Shown: piece by piece, positions 8,697 through 17,493 of the stretch
How the letters are laid out: every line of letters begins with the position of its first letter
Position numbering within the stretch: the first letter of the stretch is position 1
Assembly (NCBI RefSeq): GCF_026239655.1
Contig: NZ_JAPIVO010000001.1
Coordinates: forward strand, 496,001 to 560,000
Length of the DNA stretch: 64,000 nt
Reading direction: 5' to 3'
DNA from: Pedobacter sp. MR2016-24
Lineage (GTDB): Bacteria; Bacteroidota; Bacteroidia; Sphingobacteriales; Sphingobacteriaceae
The notes under the pieces: model-generated
Told to the model about the DNA's origin: nothing
Database searches by the model: none
The model's input: the letters and a program-made list of their open reading frames with translations, nothing else
Position numbers and translations under genes: made by a program

Positions 8697-9674
8697 TTGA
8701 TTAGCAGATACAAGCCAATATTTTCATTATTTCTAAAATCGGCAATTGTATTATTTGCCATGTGGTTTATTTACAACAAACTGGTTGCCAATACAAACCT
8801 GAAAGACTTTAGGAACATCTTATCCCTTATCCCGGCGGCAGAAATAACGGCAGTGCTTTCGCTTGTTATCTTATTGATGCTGGTGAACTGGGGACTGGAA
8901 GCTTTCAAATGGAAGCGCCTTGTGCAGCAAATAGAAAATATATCGATATGGAAAGCGGTGGAGTCTGTATTCTGCGGTTTAACCTGGGCTGTGTTTACAC
9001 CAAATAGAATTGGTGAATATGGAGGTCGGGTATTCTTTCTTTCTCCAAAGCGCAGAATTGTGGGTATAGTGGCCATGGCAGTAGGTAATATTGGTCAGAT
9101 GGTGCTCACAAATATCTTTGGAGCTGTTGCGCTCAGCATTTTTATTTATCGTTTTATGGCTTTAGATTACCGGTTGAATTATGCATTAATGGCACTCTCG
9201 GCGATGTTTTGTGTATTCTTCCTGATTTTCTTCTTCAATATCCGGTGGTTAAATGGTTTATTGCTGTCCATGCGGTTCACCCGTAAATACAAAAAATTTT
9301 ATAGTATTCTTGGCAGGTATCAGAAAAAAGAACTTTTTAAAATCCTGCTCTTCTGCCTGGCCCGCTATGTGGTATTCAGCACGCAGTATTTTATTATGTT
9401 TTACTGGCTTATTGCCGATATCCATTATCTGGATATATTGATGATGGTATGTATCTTATTCTTTGTACAGTCCACATTACCCTCTCTGGATTTGTTTGAT
9501 ATTGGTATCAGGAGTGCTACTGCCTCTTATTTTTTTAGCTTTGTTACGCATCAGGATGTTGCTGTTATTGCATGTACTGCAAGTATATGGCTGATTAATA
9601 TTATTATTCCTGCTATATTAGGCTCTTATTTTGTTTTTAAATTAAATTTTTTTGGAAGTATACAGCGTAGTTAG
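8697..9674 (+). CDS. LPG synthase-like (UPF0104) multipass membrane protein
   Basis: An integral membrane protein of the lysylphosphatidylglycerol synthase transmembrane (AglD/MprF flippase-like) family, without the cytoplasmic aminoacyl transferase domain. It has about eight helices and the family-typical segment TPNRIGEYGGR near residue 100. The open frame extends far upstream, antisense through ruvC. The TTG at 8697 is taken as start because it keeps the first helix (KPIFSLFLKSAIVLFAMWF) and clears ruvC; the next ATG would cut that helix. The end overlaps the next gene, a glycosyltransferase, by 23 bp, so they are cotranscribed and probably act together on an envelope lipid or glycan. Confidence 0.78.
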   Translation: MISRYKPIFSLFLKSAIVLFAMWFIYNKLVANTNLKDFRNILSLIPAAEITAVLSLVILLMLVNWGLEAFKWKRLVQQIENISIWKAVESVFCGLTWAVFTPNRIGEYGGRVFFLSPKRRIVGIVAMAVGNIGQMVLTNIFGAVALSIFIYRFMALDYRLNYALMALSAMFCVFFLIFFFNIRWLNGLLLSMRFTRKYKKFYSILGRYQKKELFKILLFCLARYVVFSTQYFIMFYWLIADIHYLDILMMVCILFFVQSTLPSLDLFDIGIRSATASYFFSFVTHQDVAVIACTASIWLINIIIPAILGSYFVFKLNFFGSIQRS

Positions 9675-10788
9675 TTGCCTATCATTATTTTTAACCATTC
9701 TCTATCTGGTAGTTGTGACTACATTTATAAGAGGCTGGCACCGTTTAATTCCTTTTCAGTATAAAACTGCTACGGCAGTTACACCTGTATCTATTATTAT
9801 TGCTGCAAGAAATGAGGCAGAGCAGATTCATGAAACAATAGAGGCGTTGCTGGCGCAGGACTACGATAAAAACCTTACGGAGATTATTTTTATAGATGAT
9901 CATTCTACTGATGCTACGGCTGCGATTATCCGGTCTTATGCGGACAGAGGAGTGAGGCTGATTTCTTTGAAAGAAGACAGGGCACTTAACTCTTACAAGA
10001 AGAAGGCTATACAGACTGCTATAGCGGGGGCAAGCGGAAGGCTGATCATTACTACAGATGCCGACTGCCGTATGGGCACAAGATGGCTTAAAACGATTGT
10101 ATCGTTTTATGAGGAGAATGACTATAAAATGATCTCTTCACCGGTAGCGTATGATCAGGAGAAAAGCTTTTTTGAACGTTCGCAGTCCCTGGAATTCCTT
10201 TATTTGATAGGTCTGGGTGCATCAACGATAGGAAACAATCAGCCCTCAACCTGCAACGGGGCAAATCTTGCGTATGAAAGGGATGCTTTCTATGAGGTTG
10301 GCGGTTTTCAGGGTATAGATGATCTGGCGTCGGGAGATGACGAATTGCTGCTGCATAAAATTGCAGCGAGATATAATAATCAGATCGGTTTTTTAAAGAA
10401 TACTGATGCCATAGTTTATACCCATGCCAAACCTAATTTAAAAGAATTTTTGCAACAACGCAAACGCTGGGCTTCGAAGAGTACACGATATAAAAATAAG
10501 GCAATTATTGTGCTGGGTGTCTTTATCTGGTTTTTCAATGTGAGTATTCTACTGAATCTTTTAACCGGTTTATTTCTGATCACTTATCTTAAAATAGCAC
10601 TCCTGCAGCTTGTTTTAAAGATCGTTGCAGAGTTGATATTTCTTATCGATGTAACGGGATTTGCCAAAAGAAAAGAATTGCTGATCTTATTACCCGTACT
10701 TAATATTTTCCATGTACTTTATATTATTTATATTGGTATAGCCGGTAATTCGGGCAAGTACAATTGGAAAGGTAGAATGGTCAACTAA
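9652..10788 (+). CDS. Family 2 glycosyltransferase, membrane-anchored
   Basis: The 378-residue enzyme has an N-terminal membrane helix (residues 4-26), a cytoplasmic GT-A domain (SIIIAARNEAE near 47-57, IDDHSTD 81-87, metal-binding DAD at 136-138 in TTDADC, GDDE at 228-231, and QQRKRW at 268-273), and three or four C-terminal helices. The DAD, ED-like and QxxRW motifs match processive or polyprenyl-linked GT2 enzymes. The start is TTG at 9652 inside the 3' end of the preceding flippase-like gene. It transfers a sugar for an envelope product that cannot be named from sequence alone. The stop overlaps the next start (TAATG). Confidence 0.88.
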   Translation: MEVYSVVSCLSLFLTILYLVVVTTFIRGWHRLIPFQYKTATAVTPVSIIIAARNEAEQIHETIEALLAQDYDKNLTEIIFIDDHSTDATAAIIRSYADRGVRLISLKEDRALNSYKKKAIQTAIAGASGRLIITTDADCRMGTRWLKTIVSFYEENDYKMISSPVAYDQEKSFFERSQSLEFLYLIGLGASTIGNNQPSTCNGANLAYERDAFYEVGGFQGIDDLASGDDELLLHKIAARYNNQIGFLKNTDAIVYTHAKPNLKEFLQQRKRWASKSTRYKNKAIIVLGVFIWFFNVSILLNLLTGLFLITYLKIALLQLVLKIVAELIFLIDVTGFAKRKELLILLPVLNIFHVLYIIYIGIAGNSGKYNWKGRMVN

Positions 10789-11894
10789 TGAAATCTAATC
10801 ACAATCCTTCAGCCCAGGTATGGAAAAAGTTCAGGAAAAATAAACCGGCTTTGGGAGGATTGATTTTCATTTTACTTTTAATGATGATGGGGATTCTGGG
10901 CTACCTGATTACACCAGATCAAACACCCTTATCAAACACAATGCACTTGCAGCTGAGTAACAAAAAGCCGGGACGCAGCTTCGAATTTTTTATTGTCAGC
11001 ACCAGGAAAGTAGAGCAGGTAAATTTTCTGCATAAGATGTTATTTGGTCAGGAGGCTTCTTACAGAAGTATCCCTGTCACCTCTTATAGAGTAGCGGGGA
11101 ACCGGATTTTTGTAAAAGAATATATAGGCGATGATGAAGAGGCGGCAGAAACCAGTTTCCCCATTGCACAAGATGGTCGGAAAGCTATTGACCGGCTCAT
11201 TTATAAACAAACATTTCTACTTGGAACAGATACCTATGGCAGGGATTTATTGAGCCGGTTAATTACAGGCATCCGGGTCTCTTTGTCAGTTGGACTAATT
11301 GCTGTCATTATTTCTCTCACTATTGGTATCACATTGGGCGCCGTTGCTGGTTATTTTGGTGGTAAAGCAGATACCTGTATCAGCTGGCTGATGAACGTGA
11401 TCTGGTCATTGCCCTCCTTGTTACTGGTGATCGCTATTTCTTTTGCATTGGGAAAAGGATTCTGGCAGATATTTATTGCGGTAGGACTATCTACCTGGGT
11501 GGATGTTGCGCGCTTAGTACGTGGGCAGGTAAGGGCACTAAAAGAAGTAGAGTTTGTGGAAGCTGCGAAGGCACTGGGATTTTCTTCTTCACGCATTATC
11601 ATCAGACATATCTTACCTAATATTGCCGGGCCGGTGCTGGTCATGGCTTCAGCTAATTTTGCTTCCGCTATTTTGCTTGAAACAGGTCTCAGCTTTCTTG
11701 GTTTCGGTGCTCAGCCGCCAATGGCGAGTTGGGGCAGCATGATTAAAGAAAACTACGGTTACATTATTATGGACGCAGCATACCTTGCTATATTGCCTGG
11801 TTTAGCTATTATGTTCACCGTCTATGCATTCAATCTCATTGCGATTGGATTGGGTGATGTATTTGATGTGAAAGCACAAAACGTAACTGTTTAG
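10788..11894 (+). CDS. ABC transporter permease, OppC/DppC type
   Basis: A 368-residue inner-membrane permease of the peptide/nickel ABC importer family. The first helix (21-41) is followed by a large extracytoplasmic insertion (about 45-140). Then comes the five-helix permease domain starting at LGTDTYGRDLLSRLI, with the ATPase-docking EAA loop (FVEAAKALGFSSSRIIIRHILPN, EAA at 258-260) and the LSFLGFG hallmark near the C-terminus. No partner permease, ATPase or binding protein is adjacent, so it probably pairs with subunits encoded elsewhere. It overlaps the GT2 gene by one base. Confidence 0.9.
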   Translation: MKSNHNPSAQVWKKFRKNKPALGGLIFILLLMMMGILGYLITPDQTPLSNTMHLQLSNKKPGRSFEFFIVSTRKVEQVNFLHKMLFGQEASYRSIPVTSYRVAGNRIFVKEYIGDDEEAAETSFPIAQDGRKAIDRLIYKQTFLLGTDTYGRDLLSRLITGIRVSLSVGLIAVIISLTIGITLGAVAGYFGGKADTCISWLMNVIWSLPSLLLVIAISFALGKGFWQIFIAVGLSTWVDVARLVRGQVRALKEVEFVEAAKALGFSSSRIIIRHILPNIAGPVLVMASANFASAILLETGLSFLGFGAQPPMASWGSMIKENYGYIIMDAAYLAILPGLAIMFTVYAFNLIAIGLGDVFDVKAQNVTV

Positions 11895-11913
11895 ATCTGT
11901 CTCCTAATTTTAT

Positions 11914-11921
11914 TAAATTTG
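11914..11921 (+). promoter_or_regulatory. -7 promoter element of rnhB
   Basis: TAAATTTG is a perfect TAnnTTTG match; TTAG sits at 11891-11894, giving a 19-bp spacer to a weak -33 box. The element ends 4 bp before the ATG, so the transcript would be leaderless or nearly so. Confidence 0.5.
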
Positions 11922-11925
11922 TGCC

Positions 11926-12537
11926 ATGTTATTGAATTGTTATCAACTGGATTTTTTAGAAGCAGGTTGCGATGAAGCCGGCAGAGGTTGTCTGGCTGGT
12001 CCCGTATATGCTGCTGCAGTGATCTTACCGCCTGACTTTGTTGCTGGTGTATTAACGGATTCCAAACAGCTAACGCACAAACAGCGTGTGGTATTAAGAG
12101 AAATCATAGAGAAGGAAGCTGTTGCATGGGCTGTGGCCGCAGTAGATAATCATGAAATTGATGAGATCAATATTTTAAACGCTTCATTTCTGGCAATGCA
12201 CAGGGCGATAGAAAAATTAGCTGTCAAACCTGAATATTTAAGTATAGACGGGAATCGATTTAAAGCCTATCCCGGAGTGCCTCATTCCTGCATTGTAAAA
12301 GGGGATGGGAAATATTTGAATATAGCTGCTGCATCTATCCTGGCAAAAACTCATCGCGATGAATACATGGAGAACCTTGCGGTATCTTATCCGGCATACC
12401 AGTGGCATCAGAATAAAGGCTATCCAACCAAAGTCCATCGCCTTGCGGCACTGAAAGAAGGGCTTACGCCATTTCATCGTAAAACTTTTACGATCAGCAA
12501 TCCTGAGCTTACACTCTTTTCTGAAATCGAGGTATAA
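11926..12537 (+). CDS. rnhB: Ribonuclease HII
   Basis: RNase HII cuts RNA in RNA-DNA hybrids and removes ribonucleotides misincorporated in DNA. The 203-residue protein shows the complete active site: DEAGRG (Asp16, Glu17), SIDGN (Asp108) and AKTHRDEYM (Asp145), plus SILAK and the [13 protein letters not shown]-terminal segment. It has its own promoter-like element directly upstream. The next gene on the same strand starts 18 bp downstream, so the two may share a transcript. Confidence 0.96.
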   Translation: MLLNCYQLDFLEAGCDEAGRGCLAGPVYAAAVILPPDFVAGVLTDSKQLTHKQRVVLREIIEKEAVAWAVAAVDNHEIDEINILNASFLAMHRAIEKLAVKPEYLSIDGNRFKAYPGVPHSCIVKGDGKYLNIAAASILAKTHRDEYMENLAVSYPAYQWHQNKGYPTKVHRLAALKEGLTPFHRKTFTISNPELTLFSEIEV

Positions 12538-12555
12538 TTTGTATTTTCACATGAT

Positions 12556-13758
12556 TTGAAAACATTAATACTAAGTAACAGAGTTCCCTTTCCACCCAAT
12601 AGCGGTTATCCGATTGTAGTTTACAATACTATAAAAGGGTTGTTGAAGTTGGATGTGGATATTACTTTGTTTAGTATTAATACCAATAAACACCGGATTG
12701 ATGTTGATGATATCTATGATCCGGTTTTTGAGAGTATCAAGTTTCATTCTTTTGATATAGACACGGAGGTCAACCTCATGGGTGCATTCCTGAATATATT
12801 CTCTAACGAATCTTATAATGTATCCCGGTTTTATGATGATGATGCGGCAAAGTTATTAGAGAATATCCTGCGGGAAAATGAATTTGATATCATTCAGTTT
12901 GAAGGCCTGTTTGTGGTACCTTACCTGGATGTCGTGAAGAATAACAGTAAGGCCAAGCTCATTTATCGTGCGCACAATATCGTTTTTGACGTGTGGGAGC
13001 GATTAGCCAACTCCGAACGTTTTACGCCCAGAAGGAAATACCTTCAATTTCTGGCAAGAAGGTTAAAAGTTTATGAAACAGAGCAAATTAACCGGTTCCA
13101 CCAGATTTTTGCAATCAGTGAACCGGATCGCCAGAGTATACTTCATTTTGGATGTGAAACCTGTTTAGATGTGTTTCCTGTAGCACTGGACTTCGAAAAA
13201 TATGTTATTGATACATCTAAAACGAGTTTTCCTACGCTGTTTCATCTTGGAGCAATGGACTGGCGACCAAATAAGGAAGGACTGGAATGGTTTATAGATG
13301 AGATCTGGCCGGATATTGAGAAACTCAACAGTGAACTCCGCTTTTACGTTGCGGGTAAAAGTATGCCTCAGCATTTTTATAATTATGATTCAGATAATCT
13401 GGTTGTAGAAGGTGAGATTTTTGATGCGGTAGAATTTATGAATTCCAAAGCCATCATGATTGTTCCCTTATTATCAGGTAGCGGAATGCGTGTGAAGATC
13501 ATTGAGGGTATGGCGATGAAGAAGTGTATCATCGCGACCAGTTATGCTGCCGAAGGAATCAACTGTAAGAACGGTGTTGATATCCTGATTGCGGATACGC
13601 CGGATGAGTTTTACCGTTCCATTCTTCAATGTATAACAAATCCGAACCGCTGGCGTGAGATTGGCGAGAATGCGAGAAAAACGGTTGAGCGCGACCATCA
13701 TATCAGCACCATTTCTGAAAGGATGTTAAGTGTTTACCAGCGACTGGTAAATGGTTAA
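12556..13758 (+). CDS. Family 4-type glycosyltransferase
   Basis: This 400-residue GT-B enzyme has an N-terminal acceptor domain starting MKTLILSNRVPFPPNSGYPIV and a C-terminal nucleotide-sugar domain with FHLGAMDWRPNKEG and the GSGMRVKIIEGMAMKKCII EX7E-like region near residues 300-325. It fits sugar transferases of the PEP-CTERM/exosortase-associated or capsule type, but donor and acceptor cannot be read from the sequence. The start is TTG at 12556. The ATG five bases upstream is out of frame and meets a stop after one codon. It sits between rnhB and gcvT and has no polysaccharide operon around it. Confidence 0.82.
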   Translation: MKTLILSNRVPFPPNSGYPIVVYNTIKGLLKLDVDITLFSINTNKHRIDVDDIYDPVFESIKFHSFDIDTEVNLMGAFLNIFSNESYNVSRFYDDDAAKLLENILRENEFDIIQFEGLFVVPYLDVVKNNSKAKLIYRAHNIVFDVWERLANSERFTPRRKYLQFLARRLKVYETEQINRFHQIFAISEPDRQSILHFGCETCLDVFPVALDFEKYVIDTSKTSFPTLFHLGAMDWRPNKEGLEWFIDEIWPDIEKLNSELRFYVAGKSMPQHFYNYDSDNLVVEGEIFDAVEFMNSKAIMIVPLLSGSGMRVKIIEGMAMKKCIIATSYAAEGINCKNGVDILIADTPDEFYRSILQCITNPNRWREIGENARKTVERDHHISTISERMLSVYQRLVNG

Positions 13759-13766
13759 ATTTTATG

Positions 13767-13774
13767 TACTTTTG
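13767..13774 (+). promoter_or_regulatory. -7 promoter element of gcvT
   Basis: TACTTTTG matches TAnnTTTG, 26 bp before the gcvT ATG, giving a short A/C-rich leader. The -33 box is poor. Confidence 0.5.
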
Positions 13775-13800
13775 CCCTCGATTTTTAACCGCAACAGTAG

Positions 13801-14880
13801 ATGAATAATACCGCATTAACAGAAAAACACATTTCCCTCGGTGCCAAAATGGTACCCTTTGCAGGCTATAATATGCCTGTTCAATACGAAGGTATCAACG
13901 CAGAACATGCTACAGTCAGAAAATCTGTAGGGGTTTTTGATGTAAGTCATATGGGCGAATTTATCCTTAAAGGTGAAAATGCTTTAGACCTGATCCAACG
14001 TGTAATCAGTAATGATGCAAGTAAGTTATATGATGGAAAAGTTCAGTATGCATATCTGCCGAATGAAGACGGTGGTATAGTTGATGACTTGCTGGTCTAC
14101 AGAATTGATGAAAAAACTTATATGCTTGTAGTGAATGCTTCAAACATAGAAAAAGACTGGAACTGGATCAGTAAGTTCAATACGAAAGATGTAGAAATGC
14201 ATAACATTTCTTCAAAAACGTCACTTTTAGCTGTTCAGGGTCCTAAAGCTGCAGAAGCATTGCAAAGTTTGACTGATATTGATCTGGCCTCAATGGAATA
14301 TTATAATTTCACAAAAGGTACTTTTGCAGGTGTTGAAAATGTAGTTGTATCTGCAACAGGTTATACTGGTGCAGGCGGGTTCGAGATTTACTGTGACAAT
14401 GAACATGCTGAAAAGGTTTGGGATGCTGTTTTCGAAGCAGGGAAACCTTTCAACATCAAACCAATTGGTTTAGGTGCACGTGATACTTTACGTTTAGAGA
14501 TGGGTTTCTGTTTATATGGAAATGATATTGATGATACAACCTGCCCGATTGAAGCAGGTTTAGGATGGGTAACTAAATTCACTAAAAACTTTACGAATGC
14601 GGAAGGACTTGCGGCTAAAAAAGAAGCAGGTGTTACACGTAAACTCATTGGATTTGAAATGATTGACCGCGGTATTCCACGTCACGATTATGAGATTGTT
14701 GATGCTGCAGGAAATGTAATTGGCAAGGTAACTTCGGGTACTCAGTCGCCATCTCTTCAGAAAGCGATAGGAATGGGTTATGTGACTAAAGAACATACAA
14801 AAGAAGGTGCAGAAATTTTTATCAGTATCCGTAATAACAGTATCAAAGCTAAAGTCGTTAAATTCCCTTTTTACAAATAG
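13801..14880 (+). CDS. gcvT: Glycine cleavage system aminomethyltransferase (T protein)
   Basis: GcvT takes the aminomethyl group from lipoylated H protein and passes the carbon to tetrahydrofolate, releasing ammonia. The 359-residue protein shows the usual landmarks: [14 protein letters not shown] near the start, [10 protein letters not shown] (Asp near residue 49), the folate-site region [28 protein letters not shown], and the C-terminal [11 protein letters not shown] and TSGTQSPSL segments. gcvH and gcvP are not nearby. A ComB-like gene follows 15 bp downstream and is probably cotranscribed. Confidence 0.96.
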   Translation: MNNTALTEKHISLGAKMVPFAGYNMPVQYEGINAEHATVRKSVGVFDVSHMGEFILKGENALDLIQRVISNDASKLYDGKVQYAYLPNEDGGIVDDLLVYRIDEKTYMLVVNASNIEKDWNWISKFNTKDVEMHNISSKTSLLAVQGPKAAEALQSLTDIDLASMEYYNFTKGTFAGVENVVVSATGYTGAGGFEIYCDNEHAEKVWDAVFEAGKPFNIKPIGLGARDTLRLEMGFCLYGNDIDDTTCPIEAGLGWVTKFTKNFTNAEGLAAKKEAGVTRKLIGFEMIDRGIPRHDYEIVDAAGNVIGKVTSGTQSPSLQKAIGMGYVTKEHTKEGAEIFISIRNNSIKAKVVKFPFYK

Positions 14881-14895
14881 TCTGTCCCGGTATTC

Positions 14896-15609
14896 ATGCA
14901 AAGAAAAATAGAAGTCTGCCTAACGCCCGCACTCATTAATTTATATACTATTGAAGATAGTATTGTAGTTGTAATTGATATACTGAGGGCAACTTCATCT
15001 ATCGTTTATGGAATTGATAACGGAGCTGAGGCGATTATTCCCGTAGCTCAGGTAGAAGACTGCCTGAATTACGCGGATAAAGGATTTCTGTTAGCAGCAG
15101 AAAGAAATGGGGAAGTAGTAGAAGGATATGACTTCGGTAATTCCCCATTTTCTTATACTGCAGATAAGGTTGCCGGAAAAACGGTAGTGCTGACCACAAC
15201 CAATGGTACCAAGGCTTTACACCTGGCAAAAAAAGCACATCAGGTAGTAATTGGCTCTTTCCTTAATTTACAATCACTCTGTGAATGGATTAAACTACAG
15301 GATAGAAACGTGCTGTTGTTATGCGCAGGCTGGAAAGATCAGTTTAACCTGGAAGATACACTTTTTGCAGGGGCGGTAGTACAGCAGCTACGTTCCTCGT
15401 TTGAATTATATGACGATGCAAGTGTGGCAGCAGAGGATTTATATACGCTCGCAAAAGATAACTTAAGGGCATATGTAGGAAAATCATCCCATAGCCACAG
15501 AATGGTTGCCCTGAATATTGAGGAAGATGTAAAATTTTGTCTGCAATTGAATATCTGTGAAGCCATACCTGTTCTGGTTGGCGACAGTCTGGTTGCCCTG
15601 GAAAAATAA
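14896..15609 (+). CDS. 2-phosphosulfolactate phosphatase family protein (ComB-like)
   Basis: A 237-residue protein of the ComB family, whose archaeal members remove phosphate from 2-phosphosulfolactate in coenzyme M synthesis. Family marks are VIDILRATSSIVYG near residue 35, AERNGEVVEGYDFGNSPF near 70-86, TTTNGTKAL near 100 and a C-terminal acidic region. Coenzyme M is not expected in this organism and no ComA or ComC gene is near, so the substrate here is unknown. It follows gcvT by 15 bp. The gene ends 2 bp from the converging patatin gene. Confidence 0.82.
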   Translation: MQRKIEVCLTPALINLYTIEDSIVVVIDILRATSSIVYGIDNGAEAIIPVAQVEDCLNYADKGFLLAAERNGEVVEGYDFGNSPFSYTADKVAGKTVVLTTTNGTKALHLAKKAHQVVIGSFLNLQSLCEWIKLQDRNVLLLCAGWKDQFNLEDTLFAGAVVQQLRSSFELYDDASVAAEDLYTLAKDNLRAYVGKSSHSHRMVALNIEEDVKFCLQLNICEAIPVLVGDSLVALEK

Positions 15610-15611
15610 GC

Positions 15612-16388
15612 TTAGTTTTTATTTAACAATTCTTTCAGCTGCTCATTATTTTTGATGGTCTTCAGGGTTTCCTCGTAAGCCAGCCAGTAAATTGTTTCTG
15701 CCTTTTTCATGTCGAATGTGCTGATTTCACCCATACCTTTGGGTTCTACCAATACATTGCAAAAGGCGGCTTTCTGCTCCATATCCTTATTGATAGACAT
15801 CACACCTGCTCTTGCCATGAGGGAAGTAATCTTAGTAATACTTTGTACAGGTTTTAAATGATTGCAGGAAGAACCGATAATAAAGTCGCAGTTATTCAGC
15901 AGTGGTTCCACCGGGAAATTATTGAGAATACCCCCGTCTACATACATTTGATTATCGATCATGATTGGTCTGAAGATTCCGGGAATGCAGCTTGATGCCT
16001 GAATGGCACTGATCAATGGTCCTTTTGTAAAATAAACCAGTTTTCCTTCGCTAAAGTTTGTCGCTGCTATTGTTAGCGGTATTTTAAGGTTTTCGATTTT
16101 GTTGTCAGGAAAATATTCCTTCAGTAAATTGGAGGTATGTTCGATGTTGATCAGTCCTAAGGAGCCTACAGCAGGTCTGATAAAGCGTAATAATTTTGTT
16201 TTTATAAAGATATTGAGTCCTTCTTCCGGGTCTATGCCGGCAGCATAAAATGCACCTGCGATGGAGCCTGCACTGGTTCCGCTAATGTGACTAAAGGTAA
16301 TTCCTGCATTGATAAAAGCTTTTAATACGCCGAGATGCGCAATTCCCCTTATTCCTCCGCCTGATAATACGATTCCAATTTTAGTCAT
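15612..16388 (-). CDS. Patatin-like phospholipase family protein
   Basis: A 258-residue serine hydrolase of the patatin (RssA-like) group, expected to cleave acyl esters of lipids. The oxyanion-hole loop SGGGIRG (9-15), nucleophile elbow GTSAG (Ser39) and catalytic Asp151 in VDGG are all present, so the Ser-Asp dyad is complete. The frame can extend to an ATG at 16436, but that would overlap the upstream gldB-like gene. The ATG at 16388 puts the glycine loop near the N-terminus, as in the family. No signal peptide is seen, so it is cytoplasmic. Confidence 0.9.
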   Translation of the reverse strand: MTKIGIVLSGGGIRGIAHLGVLKAFINAGITFSHISGTSAGSIAGAFYAAGIDPEEGLNIFIKTKLLRFIRPAVGSLGLINIEHTSNLLKEYFPDNKIENLKIPLTIAATNFSEGKLVYFTKGPLISAIQASSCIPGIFRPIMIDNQMYVDGGILNNFPVEPLLNNCDFIIGSSCNHLKPVQSITKITSLMARAGVMSINKDMEQKAAFCNVLVEPKGMGEISTFDMKKAETIYWLAYEETLKTIKNNEQLKELLNKN

Positions 16389-16410
16389 GCTGTTCGATTT
16401 AACAGGGTAA

Positions 16411-17439
16411 TTATTTCGGTTTATATTTTGCTGCACTTAATATTTTTTGTGCATCCTGCTCTGCCATCAGTTGCTGTAAAGTAATATCAGGATTTTCTTC
16501 CATATATTTTTTCACAATCTGCCAGCCCGTCCATATACCCAATTTGGGAGCTGATTCGTTCTTTTCACCTAATCCTGGTGTAAAAGGAGCTTCGCTTACA
16601 TACATCTGGATCTTTTGAAAGTCGGTCTCAAAAAGCAGATCGTTCTGCATAAAATAAGCCCAGATATCACCCTGATACGTTTTGCACCAGTTGAGCTGTT
16701 TATCTGTATAACCAATTTTTACGGCATCAGGTGTTTTATCATCTAATACACGGTCCATAAAATAAAGGATTTTACCATTCTCTATCATTTTTGAAAGTAA
16801 AGACCGGTTTTCATCTTTTTGAGGGAAAAGCTCCTCACGGGCATAAGTTTCTGTTAGTCTTGGTACAATATATTCAGGTGTAAATCTCCTGGAAAGGTAC
16901 AAGGGAACACTTTTGACAATGGCTTTGTAAAATTTACTGTCTTTTCCCAAAAACATATCGAGACCAATTCCCATATAGTCATCACCAATAGGGGTCTGCA
17001 CAGCAAACCCTGAAATGAAAGAGATAAATTTGGGCACACGTATTTTCGGATAATAATACTTGATATACTTAAAGGTCTGTGTTAAGGCTGCTTCGGTAGG
17101 GGCCATATCTTTAAATACACTATCGGCTTCCTGATTTAAATCTTTGTAAGCCTTGTCTTTATATAATGTAGCTAATATCTCCTCATTGGTATAACTCAGG
17201 TCCCCAACCATTCTATGTACATAGTCATCATAAAATGCGCCGTATTTTTTTTGTAGTAACTGGTCTGTTTTTACAAGCGCGGCGGACTGCCCATCAGACA
17301 AGTCCCGGTCAAATCTTTCAATTTTAATCGTCAGATCAATACCCTCAACATCAGGTTTATTACCCTGTTTACAGGAAAAAAATAAGGATACACACAGAAA
17401 AAATAGATAAATTTGTCGATGTTTTGCGTTATATGTCAT
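16411..17439 (-). CDS. gldB: GldB-family gliding motility lipoprotein
   Basis: A 342-residue lipoprotein with signal peptide and lipobox LFFSC (Cys23). The body has the GldB/DUF2268-like features IERFDRDL near residue 42, the long helical region FKYIKYYYPKIRVPKFISFISGF, GIGLDMFLGKDS, and the C-terminal PGLGEKNESAPKLGIWTGWQIVKKYMEEN. GldB is required for gliding in Flavobacterium johnsoniae, where it lies beside nadE. Here too nadE is close by, across one gene, which supports orthology. Start: the ATG at 17439 gives a complete signal and lies 6 bp after a TATATTTG promoter element. Confidence 0.85.
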   Translation of the reverse strand: MTYNAKHRQIYLFFLCVSLFFSCKQGNKPDVEGIDLTIKIERFDRDLSDGQSAALVKTDQLLQKKYGAFYDDYVHRMVGDLSYTNEEILATLYKDKAYKDLNQEADSVFKDMAPTEAALTQTFKYIKYYYPKIRVPKFISFISGFAVQTPIGDDYMGIGLDMFLGKDSKFYKAIVKSVPLYLSRRFTPEYIVPRLTETYAREELFPQKDENRSLLSKMIENGKILYFMDRVLDDKTPDAVKIGYTDKQLNWCKTYQGDIWAYFMQNDLLFETDFQKIQMYVSEAPFTPGLGEKNESAPKLGIWTGWQIVKKYMEENPDITLQQLMAEQDAQKILSAAKYKPK

Positions 17440-17444
17440 TATAG

Positions 17445-17452
17445 CAAATATA
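17445..17452 (-). promoter_or_regulatory. -7 promoter element of gldB
   Basis: On the minus strand the sequence reads TATATTTG, a perfect TAnnTTTG, ending 6 bp before the gldB ATG. A leaderless or very short leader transcript is implied. No convincing -33 box is visible. Confidence 0.48.
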
Positions 17453-17493
17453 AACAGATCAGGATTGAAAAATCATTAAACAAACATATGATA

